Source: Akkermansiaceae bacterium
Lineage (GTDB): Bacteria > Verrucomicrobiota > Verrucomicrobiia > Verrucomicrobiales > Akkermansiaceae
Length of the DNA stretch: 12,753 nt
Direction: 5' to 3'
NCBI GenBank assembly: GCA_018676385.1
Contig: JABHEX010000003.1
Coordinates: forward strand, 1-12,753
The position numbers and the translations under genes were made by a program. A model generated the notes under the pieces. The model had not been told where the DNA came from, ran no database searches, and was given only the letters and a program-made list of their open reading frames with translations. Of the stretch, positions 1 to 6,289 are shown piece after piece. How positions within the stretch are numbered: position 1 is the first letter of the stretch; each line of letters starts with the position of its first letter.

Positions 1-1239
1 ACCAACACCATACTTTTCAGCAATAGCACGCTGAAGCTCAGTCGTGACAAATGTTTTGATTAACACCGCACGGCTGCGGTTTGAGTCGTTGATGACACCT
101 TGCTCAAAAAGTGTTTTAGTTCGATACCATGCCATTAGCGAACCTATCTGATTACCCGTAAGCAGCTGCATCTTGCCCTCGTCATTTCTTACCGCCACCC
201 CCATTCGATCACAGTCGGGGTCGGTGCCAATGACGATTTCCGCTCCCTCTTTTTCCGCCAGTTCAATGCCCATAGCTAGCGCAGGTGCATTTTCTGGGTT
301 TGGAGAATCAACCGTTGGAAACCGCCCATCCTGCACATCCTGCTCTGGAACCGTAAACACCTCAAAGCCGAGATCCGTGAGCAGGGGCACGATGCAATGA
401 CCTCCGGTTCCGTGCAAGTTCGTGAAAACCACCTTGGTGCCGCCGCCTTCTAATAAATCTGGCCTGAGCAGCAGCATCTTGGCATCCGTTTCATAAATGC
501 GGTCCATGTCTGCGCCGAGCACATGAAGAGTGCCTTGGTCGGCCACAGGATCGTATTCCTCACTCACCAGTGCGTTCACCTCAGTGATCACGCCTGTGGC
601 GTTTGGCTCTACAAGCTGCGCACCTTGATTGAAGTATGCTTTGAAGCCATTGTCATGCGCTGGGTTATGGCTAGCTGTGAGAACAACGCCAGCATCGGCA
701 TTGAGCGCCCGGATGGCGTAGGAAATTTCTGGAGTGGCACGTGGGCCATCAAACAAATACACGTCGCAGCCGAGATCGTTGCAAATTTTTGCGCAAAACT
801 CAGCGAAATCTCGTGAAAAGTGACGGGTGTCGTGGCCGAGCACAAACGCCGGTTTCCTATCTTCTCCTTGCTCAGCAAGATAGCCCTTCAGGTAGATAAT
901 CATACCGCGGATTGCACGGCTGACATTGTAAAAATTCATTGATGCCGTTCCCACACATGGATGCTCGGGTCGCCCGTTGGGTCCTCCTACCCCTCGCTCG
1001 GCTGACGTAATCACACGCCCAATCGTCCTGCCTCTGAGCCCACCGGTTCCAAATGCGAGGGTCTTAAAAAAACGATCGTTCAGTTCTTTCCACTCAGCAT
1101 TTTGAACCAATTCATCGATTGCAGCCGCCGCCACTGAACTGCTCGTGCCATCAAGTAAGGCAAGTATGTTGTCACGCGACGATTCAAGCAGGTGATCCGC
1201 CGCAACCGCTTCGTTCAAGGAGGAAGATAAATCAGACAT
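1..1239 (-). CDS. phosphoglucomutase/phosphomannomutase family protein, C-terminus outside window
   Basis: Alpha-D-phosphohexomutase that moves phosphate between C1 and C6 of a hexose (glucose or mannose), acting in the cytoplasm to link sugar uptake with glycolysis and cell-wall or glycogen precursors. The 413 visible codons run off the left edge; family members of this PGM2-like type are usually near 580-620 residues, so about two thirds is present. Seen in order: FGTGGLRG at about residues 63-70, the catalytic phosphoserine loop TASHNP with Ser190, and the metal loop GTDPDCDR with Asp340, Asp342 and Asp344. All three active-site signatures are intact. The sugar-binding loop and the C-terminal phosphate-binding domain lie outside. 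I chose the ATG at 1239. The frame stays open upstream, with further in-frame ATGs at 1263, 1284 and 1293, but these lie in or beyond the repeat-filled intergenic dyad. No Shine-Dalgarno is seen. Whether glucose or mannose is preferred cannot be read from this part. Confidence 0.93.
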   Translation of the reverse strand, partial: MSDLSSSLNEAVAADHLLESSRDNILALLDGTSSSVAAAAIDELVQNAEWKELNDRFFKTLAFGTGGLRGRTIGRVITSAERGVGGPNGRPEHPCVGTASMNFYNVSRAIRGMIIYLKGYLAEQGEDRKPAFVLGHDTRHFSRDFAEFCAKICNDLGCDVYLFDGPRATPEISYAIRALNADAGVVLTASHNPAHDNGFKAYFNQGAQLVEPNATGVITEVNALVSEEYDPVADQGTLHVLGADMDRIYETDAKMLLLRPDLLEGGGTKVVFTNLHGTGGHCIVPLLTDLGFEVFTVPEQDVQDGRFPTVDSPNPENAPALAMGIELAEKEGAEIVIGTDPDCDRMGVAVRNDEGKMQLLTGNQIGSLMAWYRTKTLFEQGVINDSNRSRAVLIKTFVTTELQRAIAEKYGVG

Positions 1240-1242
1240 TTC

Positions 1243-1290
1243 GGCTGGATGGTTATTGGTCATTGGCCAATAGTCAATAGCCATCAGCCC
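1243..1290. repeat. 48-base inverted repeat built of 7-base units between divergent genes
   Basis: The two 24-base halves (1243-1266 and 1267-1290) are reverse complements at 18 of 24 positions by hand alignment, with no central loop. The centre is the perfect palindrome attggccaat (1262-1271). Read in sevens from 1246 or so, the sequence is a run of related units such as tattggt, cattggc, caatagt, caatagc and catcagc, and the orientation of the unit flips at the dyad centre. It fills almost the whole gap between the mutase start (1239) and the methyltransferase start (1292), so both promoters must overlap it or lie inside the neighbouring genes. It could be an operator, a cruciform or a short repetitive element that expanded in the gap. 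Nothing shows which. Confidence 0.7.
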
Positions 1291-1291
1291 C

Positions 1292-2185
1292 ATGACAAAA
1301 TCACTCGCACACGCTATCCATCAGCGAAGTCACCTACTCAATGACCACACCAATGCACTGCGGCTCGTCGACGCTGCGGGTGATGGTCTGCCGGGTTTGT
1401 TCCTCGACACCTTCGCGGACAGGTGGCTGGTCTCCACGCGCACTAATTACCTCGATCGCGAAGTCAAATCATGGCTCATCAAGCAAGAAAAATCCTGCTA
1501 CTGGAAACAGCTCGATCAGCACGAAAAAGAATCCCCTAGCCACATCGCGGGCCCAGTGCAGAACGAGGCATTCATTGCGCGCGAGAATGGCGTGAACTAC
1601 CGCATCAATTTTCAAGCAGGCTACTCGCAAGGCATTTTTCTCGACCAGCGACTGAACCGACAACGAGTCCGTGAGTTTTCTGCCGCAGGAAAGACCGTGC
1701 TCAACACCTTCGCCTATACCGGTGCTTTTTCCGTCTGTGCTGCACTTGGCGGTGCAACCACTACCACGCTCGATCTTTCCCAAGTTTACCTCGACTGGGC
1801 ACGCGATAATTTTTCCGCGAACAATCTCGATTCAGCCGACCACTACTTCTGCAAAGGAGACACCTTTCACTGGCTCAAACGCTTCGCACGTCAGGGAAGG
1901 AAATTCGATGGTATCATCCTCGATCCACCTACCTTCTCACGTGACGACAAGGGTAAGGTCTTCCGGGTGGAAAAAGACTACGCCCACCTTGTGGCTCTCG
2001 CCCACGCCTGTCTCGAACCAGATGGCTGGATCCTCTGCTGCACGAATTGCCGCAAACTCGACCCTCACGATTTTGCATGTGCTGTTCATCAGGGTGCAAC
2101 CGGACAAAACATCACCACCCTTAAAATGCCGGGGGAATACACGGGGGAGGATTATCTGAAGTCGGTTTGGGTCAGCAATCGGTGA
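1292..2185 (+). CDS. class I SAM-dependent methyltransferase, RlmI-like but without PUA domain
   Basis: Predicted S-adenosylmethionine-dependent methyltransferase of the RlmI/YwbD family, whose characterised member makes 5-methylcytosine at position 1962 of 23S rRNA. Seen: the central domain begins at residues 24-40 (LRLVDAAGDGLPGLFLDTF), YSQGIFLDQR at 111-120, the SAM-binding motif I VLNTFAYTGAFSV at 136-148, an acidic motif II TLDLS at 159-163, motif IV DPPTF at 211-215, and a motif VI region TNC with Cys253, the likely nucleophile where RlmI has Ser-Cys-Ser. At 297 residues it is about 100 shorter than E. coli RlmI (396) because the N-terminal PUA RNA-binding domain is missing. An in-frame TAG at 1271 and no upstream ATG show that this start is not a miscall. 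The target base is therefore uncertain. It is followed after 37 bases by the heparinase-like gene, with no functional link obvious. Confidence 0.88.
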   Translation: MTKSLAHAIHQRSHLLNDHTNALRLVDAAGDGLPGLFLDTFADRWLVSTRTNYLDREVKSWLIKQEKSCYWKQLDQHEKESPSHIAGPVQNEAFIARENGVNYRINFQAGYSQGIFLDQRLNRQRVREFSAAGKTVLNTFAYTGAFSVCAALGGATTTTLDLSQVYLDWARDNFSANNLDSADHYFCKGDTFHWLKRFARQGRKFDGIILDPPTFSRDDKGKVFRVEKDYAHLVALAHACLEPDGWILCCTNCRKLDPHDFACAVHQGATGQNITTLKMPGEYTGEDYLKSVWVSNR

Positions 2186-2222
2186 AAGAAGAACCCATAC
2201 GCGTGGTATTTTATGAGTAACT

Positions 2223-4007
2223 ATGCGCATTTTTCTGTTATTGCTGACTCTGTTGAGCTCGCTTCCTATCTCGGCTGCTAATACCCTGCCGACCCACCCA
2301 CGTATCCTATTTCCAAAAACAGAGGAAGCAGCGGTGAAGAAACGTATTCAATCGGACCCACTCGCTGCAGACATCTATAAGGAACTCATCAGGCGTGCTG
2401 ATCTCGCAATTGATTTCCCTGTCTGTCGACATCACATTCCAGATGGTAAACGCCTCCTACGCGAAAGCCGTCACGCGCTGGGCGTCATTCTACACACATC
2501 CATGGCTTGGAGACTCAGTGGTGAAAAAAAATATTTCGACCGATCAGTTAGGGAACTCGATGCCGCATGTGCATTAAAGGATTGGAATACCTCACATTTT
2601 CTCGACACCGGTGAGATGTCGACGGCTGTAGCAATTGGCTACGACTGGCTATATCACAAGCTTACCGAGGAGCAGCGTGATCACTACAGTAATGCATTGC
2701 GGATAAAGGGCCTGAATCCCGCACGCTCAAGCTACACTGACAAGAAAAAAGCGTGGTGGACAGATGGCAGAAACAACTGGGCACAAGTCTGCGCCACAGG
2801 ATTGCTATTCGCAGAACGTGCCTTAGAAAAAAAAGGTGATCCCCTTCACCCAGCGCGTGCTGGTGCGCTGGCGACACTCAAAAAATGCCACAAGTTTTAC
2901 ATTCCTAGCGGCGCCTATCCAGAGGGGCCAAGCTACTGGCATTACGGGTCTAATTTCCACGTGCTAGGGCTGGCACTGCTCCGATCCGACTCAACAAAAC
3001 CCAGCCTTCCCATCCCGCCAGAATTCAAAACCTCTCCACTTTTCATCGAACACCTTACCGGCCCCACGGGTTACGTGTTTAATTTTGCTGATGCCAAACC
3101 GACAAGGAGTCGTGTCACAGCCGCACAATCGTGGATGGCTAGAGAATTTAACCATCCGGCCACATGCTATTACCTGCGCACCAAACTCAAAAAAGACATC
3201 TCGGGAAATCCCAGCTACAAATATGGAGGCAGTGACCGGTTATTTCCACTTCACTTGTTGTGGTTGCCTCAAACACCTGAAAAAGAAGTTCCACCATTAC
3301 CACTCGACTCTGAATGGCGAGGCAGCCAGCCCATCGCGACATTCCGAACTGATTGGAGCGACAAAAATGCTCTCTATTTTGCCATCAAAGGTGGTTATCC
3401 AGGTGCGAGTCACGGACAAATGGATGTGGGCACGTTTGTTCTGGAATCCGACGGCATTCGCTGGGCGCATGACCTCGGCGCAGATAATTACAATATGCCA
3501 GGATACTTTGGGGATAAACGTTGGAATTATTACCGCCTCACTAACAGAAGCCATAATACACTCATGATTGGCGACAGGCTGCAAAACCCCAATGCTGCTC
3601 CATGTCCAATAACTTATTTTAGCAGTGAAAAGGATCAAGGCACCACCAGCTTTGACCTAACATCCGCCTACCAAGGGCAAGCAGAAAAAGTGATCCGCGA
3701 CTGCCTCTTTGATCGAAAAAATCACAGCGTCACGGTAACCGATACCATCAGCGCCCCAAAGGACTATGTGAGATGGGCGATCGTGACCTCAGCAGAAATC
3801 AAGATCGTGGGAAAAGCAGCAATTCTCAAGCAATCTGGTAAACAACTTCGACTTACTCGTATCGATGAACACGGAGGCAACTGGACTGTGCTCGACGCCA
3901 AACCATCGCAAGACATCGAAAACCAGAACAAAGGGAAACGCATCCTCGCATTCACCGTGCCAGCGAGCAAGCAGCTCAACCTGAGTGTCATATTTGATCG
4001 TCCATAA
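2223..4007 (+). CDS. exported heparinase II/III-like polysaccharide lyase
   Basis: Probable polysaccharide lyase that cleaves uronic-acid-containing glycans by beta-elimination outside the cytoplasm. Residues 1-19 are a signal peptide (hydrophobic LLLLTLLSSLPISAA). The N-terminal two thirds is the alpha/alpha toroid domain; it carries DGRNNWAQVC (181-190) and AYPEGPSYWHYG (231-242), the NNW and YPEGPxYWxYG motifs typical of this superfamily, the second holding the expected catalytic Tyr. The C-terminal beta-sandwich domain (Heparinase_II_III, about 370-590) has GASHGQMDVGTFVLE (394-408) and RWNYYRLTNRSHNTL (433-447). His397 and His444 are candidate metal or catalytic residues. At position 399 there is Gln, where many relatives have a second His. 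In Pedobacter heparinase II the catalytic residues are His202, Tyr257 and His406. Exact substrate (heparan-like, alginate, ulvan-like or other) cannot be assigned. The next gene starts 47 bases downstream. Confidence 0.88.
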   Translation: MRIFLLLLTLLSSLPISAANTLPTHPRILFPKTEEAAVKKRIQSDPLAADIYKELIRRADLAIDFPVCRHHIPDGKRLLRESRHALGVILHTSMAWRLSGEKKYFDRSVRELDAACALKDWNTSHFLDTGEMSTAVAIGYDWLYHKLTEEQRDHYSNALRIKGLNPARSSYTDKKKAWWTDGRNNWAQVCATGLLFAERALEKKGDPLHPARAGALATLKKCHKFYIPSGAYPEGPSYWHYGSNFHVLGLALLRSDSTKPSLPIPPEFKTSPLFIEHLTGPTGYVFNFADAKPTRSRVTAAQSWMAREFNHPATCYYLRTKLKKDISGNPSYKYGGSDRLFPLHLLWLPQTPEKEVPPLPLDSEWRGSQPIATFRTDWSDKNALYFAIKGGYPGASHGQMDVGTFVLESDGIRWAHDLGADNYNMPGYFGDKRWNYYRLTNRSHNTLMIGDRLQNPNAAPCPITYFSSEKDQGTTSFDLTSAYQGQAEKVIRDCLFDRKNHSVTVTDTISAPKDYVRWAIVTSAEIKIVGKAAILKQSGKQLRLTRIDEHGGNWTVLDAKPSQDIENQNKGKRILAFTVPASKQLNLSVIFDRP

Positions 4008-4054
4008 GTTTACTTTTGAATGCACTACTCATTTCGTTGTGCTAGCATATCTCT

Positions 4055-4780
4055 ATGGACGACTACAACCGCCGACATTTCATCCGCACTTCCTTGCCCG
4101 GTTTTTTGGGCTTAGGGATGGCACTTCCCGCTATCACAGCACTCGCGACACGTGCAAACGCGTGTCATGGCCGGATCCCCTCCGACGGAAAAATTAACTG
4201 GGATGCTTTCCTAACAGAAGTTGAAAAAGAAGCCGCCAAACAGCACCTCGATAACTGGAGTGAAAAGGCGTATGTAAAAAAATCCGCCGCTCTGATGGCG
4301 CAACTGAATCTTCAAGACCCAGCACTCGCTGAAGCGTTTGAAAACACAAAAAACGGATTAGGAAACAAACGTGTCGATTTCTACAAACTCGAGAAACAAC
4401 GTGTCTTCGAAGTCTGCATGCTCCAGTTCGAACAAGGTGAGCAGATTAAGCACCACGACCACCCCGGCATGACTGGCGTCATCCTCTGTGCCACCGGCAA
4501 GACCGACGTCTGGAACTATGATTTGTTAGGAAAGCGCAATGATAGCAAAAACGTGTTACTCAAAGAAACCTCCCACGCCCTACTCACCAAAGGCAAGGTC
4601 TCAACGCTCACATCCAAGGAGCGCAATATCCACCGGCTGAAAGCACAAAACCTAACCCAGCTAATTGATATTTTTGCACCACCCTATAACAAAGAGCGCG
4701 CTCGTAATAGCAGCTGGTTCAATGTCGATCCAGAGCCATTTCAAGGCTACAATAAAATTTACGAGGCAACCAAACGCTAA
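4055..4780 (+). CDS. Tat-exported thiol dioxygenase-like protein (PCO/ADO family cupin)
   Basis: Resembles the plant cysteine oxidase/cysteamine dioxygenase family, cupin iron enzymes that add O2 to a thiol to give a sulfinate. Seen: residues 1-37 form a twin-arginine signal (NRRHFIR at 5-11, a hydrophobic stretch 13-31, then ANA before Cys37). The cupin region holds KHHDHPGMTGVIL (132-144) with candidate iron ligands His134 and His136, matching the HDHPGM motif of human ADO and plant PCO. The third ligand is His193 in NIH (191-193), and IDIFAPPYN (204-212) matches the family's LDILAPPY. All three histidines are present. Residues 40-110 are not recognised. The Tat route suits a metalloprotein folded before export. 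The start follows from the signal peptide; no Shine-Dalgarno is seen. It lies 47 bases after the lyase and 12 before the SDR. The substrate is unknown. A non-enzymatic cupin is the alternative. Confidence 0.82.
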   Translation: MDDYNRRHFIRTSLPGFLGLGMALPAITALATRANACHGRIPSDGKINWDAFLTEVEKEAAKQHLDNWSEKAYVKKSAALMAQLNLQDPALAEAFENTKNGLGNKRVDFYKLEKQRVFEVCMLQFEQGEQIKHHDHPGMTGVILCATGKTDVWNYDLLGKRNDSKNVLLKETSHALLTKGKVSTLTSKERNIHRLKAQNLTQLIDIFAPPYNKERARNSSWFNVDPEPFQGYNKIYEATKR

Positions 4781-4792
4781 CTCACTACCAAC

Positions 4793-5494
4793 ATGTCACT
4801 CACAGGAAAAATCATTCTTGTAACCGGCGCCTCATCAGGCATCGGCCTCGCCACCTCCAAGAGGCTACTTAAAAAAGGCGCCAAAGTTCTCGGTTTATGC
4901 CGTAACACATCTGAATTGATCAACGGCGTCAAACCAATCCAGTGCGACCTTGCCGACGCGGACGCTATCAACACTGTATTCACCGATATTCTCAAACTCG
5001 ATGCCATCATCAACAATGCCGGATTTGCATTACTATCTCGAATTTCCGATGGCAGCCCCGCGGATTGGGAGGCAATGTGGCGCGTGAACGTACAAGCACT
5101 CACAATTTGCTGCCAAAAAGCACTTCCACTACTTCCTGAAAATGCCGGACAGATCATCAACATCTCTAGCATGAGTGGCCACAGAGTACCTCCATCCGGT
5201 GGATTCTACGCGCCCACCAAGTTTGCAGTTCGCGCCGTGACTGATGCCCTGCGCTCAGAACTCCGAGCAGATGGGAAAAAAACTCGGGTCGCCTCAGTTT
5301 CCCCCGGGTTTGTTGATACCCCCTTACTCAACAACTATTTCAAAGGCCGAGAAAATCACTTGGAAAAAACCAAGGCTTCAATGCAGATGCTCACACCCGA
5401 TGATGTCGCAGATTCTATCATGCATATCCTAGAGACTCCTCTGCATGTCGAAATCACAGATATTCAAATGCGTAGTGCTGATCAAATTGGTTAG
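4793..5494 (+). CDS. short-chain dehydrogenase/reductase, NADP-type
   Basis: Cytoplasmic NAD(P)-dependent oxidoreductase of the classical SDR family; 233 residues, a normal length. Seen: Rossmann glycine motif TGASSGIG (11-18), NNAG (74-77), structural Asn99 in RVNV, and the catalytic set Ser126, Tyr139 and Lys143 (YAPTK). The strand after the nucleotide-binding loop reads VLGLCRN with Arg37, which favours NADP over NAD. SPGFVDTPLL (170-179) is the usual loop closing the substrate pocket. The C-terminal ending around VEITDIQMR resembles YdfG-like 3-hydroxy acid or serine dehydrogenases, but I would not assign a substrate. It begins 12 bases after the dioxygenase-like gene, so co-transcription is likely. 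It might reduce a keto-sugar or keto acid produced by glycan breakdown; that is inference from the neighbourhood. Confidence 0.93.
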   Translation: MSLTGKIILVTGASSGIGLATSKRLLKKGAKVLGLCRNTSELINGVKPIQCDLADADAINTVFTDILKLDAIINNAGFALLSRISDGSPADWEAMWRVNVQALTICCQKALPLLPENAGQIINISSMSGHRVPPSGGFYAPTKFAVRAVTDALRSELRADGKKTRVASVSPGFVDTPLLNNYFKGRENHLEKTKASMQMLTPDDVADSIMHILETPLHVEITDIQMRSADQIG

Positions 5495-5667
5495 GAGTTC
5501 ATGCGCGTGGGTATGTAATGGGCATTATGCATATCAACAAATGCTTCTTAAGATTAATACGTCGGGCACACAGATTATGGAAATCCTCAACGATCTCACA
5601 ATAACTTAACTGACACCTTTGGCGCATTGATCAATAGACTCACTGATGCATTACTGCAGGGTCTATT

Positions 5668-5683
5668 CCTAGAGACCTCTAGG
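5668..5683. repeat. short inverted repeat at the 3' end of the NlpC/P60 gene
   Basis: The sequence cctagag-ac-ctctagg is a perfect 7-base inverted repeat overlapping the last codons and stop of the minus-strand gene, at the point where two transcripts converge. As RNA it could form a six-pair stem with a four-base loop, but no T run follows on either strand, so it is not a convincing intrinsic terminator. The remaining 170-odd bases of this convergent gap (5495-5667) contain no gene-like frame; a perfect 10-base palindrome attgatcaat sits at 5626-5635. Confidence 0.4.
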
Positions 5684-6202
5684 GTGACGAACGTAATAAC
5701 CATTTACGCCACGCCGTTGAGGTTTCCATCTTGGCCCAGTTGATCGCCAAGATCCGCCCGTATCAAATCGAAGTCCGGCAATAACAAGAAATACATGCCC
5801 TTTGCGCACATATATAGTAACCCATTTACCATATCCTTTTTTACCATAATCAAAAAAGTTCTGTGAGACCAGAGGACGGTCGAGTTTACCACCTGCATGG
5901 AGAACAAATGAAGTAGCACCTGAGCAATCGTAACCACGATCATAAAAACTGCGGTGGCCGCCACCATAAATATAGGGCTTTTCAGTGAGTGCATTTGCTG
6001 CCGCAATCATGCGCTTAACCCGACGTGGAGCACGTGGTGGTGCCGTCGCTTTACCGTTAGGTGCAATGTAAGCAGTATTTCCATAATCAAAGCGATGGGT
6101 GAGATACCTCTCACTAGCTCGCATTTGTGATGAACACGAACTCAATGATACGAGCGCAAAGCTAGCAGTAAATAATGTGAGAATAATCGCTGTTAATTGC
6201 AC
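5669..6202 (-). CDS. NlpC/P60-type lipoprotein, putative peptidoglycan endopeptidase
   Basis: Likely cell-wall hydrolase anchored as a lipoprotein. Residues 1-22 are a signal peptide ending in the lipobox Leu20-Ser21-Ser22 before Cys23. The mature part has a basic linker (PPRAPRRVKRM, 55-65) and then an NlpC/P60-like core: YIYGGGH (77-83), YDCSG with the catalytic Cys93, and GHVFLVIAGLRFDTGG (135-150) with the catalytic His136. The third polar residue is not obvious by eye. Ending in GPRWKP and HPRGL, it resembles compact single-domain bacterial proteins of this fold. The start is GTG at 6202; no in-frame ATG lies just upstream and no Shine-Dalgarno is present. The gene is single, convergent with the SDR and divergent from the sulfatase. 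Substrate (stem peptide bond) is inferred from the family only. Confidence 0.8.
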   Translation of the reverse strand: MQLTAIILTLFTASFALVSLSSCSSQMRASERYLTHRFDYGNTAYIAPNGKATAPPRAPRRVKRMIAAANALTEKPYIYGGGHRSFYDRGYDCSGATSFVLHAGGKLDRPLVSQNFFDYGKKGYGKWVTIYVRKGHVFLVIAGLRFDTGGSWRSTGPRWKPQRRGVNGYYVRHPRGL

Positions 6203-6208
6203 ATAACT

Positions 6209-6237
6209 ATTTAACCATGCTTAACCAATTCAATCAA
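6209..6237 (-). promoter_or_regulatory. weak candidate sigma-70-like promoter for the NlpC/P60 gene
   Basis: Read on the minus strand, TTGATT (6237-6232) and TTAAAT (6214-6209) are separated by 17 bases; each matches the E. coli -35 or -10 consensus at four of six positions. Transcription would begin about where the GTG start codon lies, giving a very short or absent leader. The same stretch has the direct repeat ttaacca at 6211-6217 and 6221-6227, 10 bases apart, which could be a regulator half-site pair. Low-quality match in an AT-rich gap; plausible, not established. Confidence 0.25.
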
Positions 6238-6270
6238 TCTGCAAAAATATATCTTCATCCCCAGGAATCT

Positions 6271-6289
6271 TACCTGTAACCTACAGGTA
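6271..6289. promoter_or_regulatory. perfect dyad ending on the sulfatase start codon
   Basis: The 19-base sequence tacctgtaacctacaggta has two 8-base arms that pair perfectly around the centre acc. Its last base is the A of the sulfatase ATG. As DNA it is a good operator-like palindrome; as RNA it would make an 8-pair stem directly in front of, and touching, the start codon. No Shine-Dalgarno is otherwise visible for this gene, and the GG of the right arm is the only purine pair near the usual position. Function is inferred from position and symmetry alone. Confidence 0.5.

Noticed and set aside
1671..2159. 162-codon plus-strand frame inside the methyltransferase gene
   Set aside because: The methyltransferase frame has SAM motifs and a normal family length; this overlapping frame is Ser/Pro/Thr/Arg-rich with no recognisable motif.
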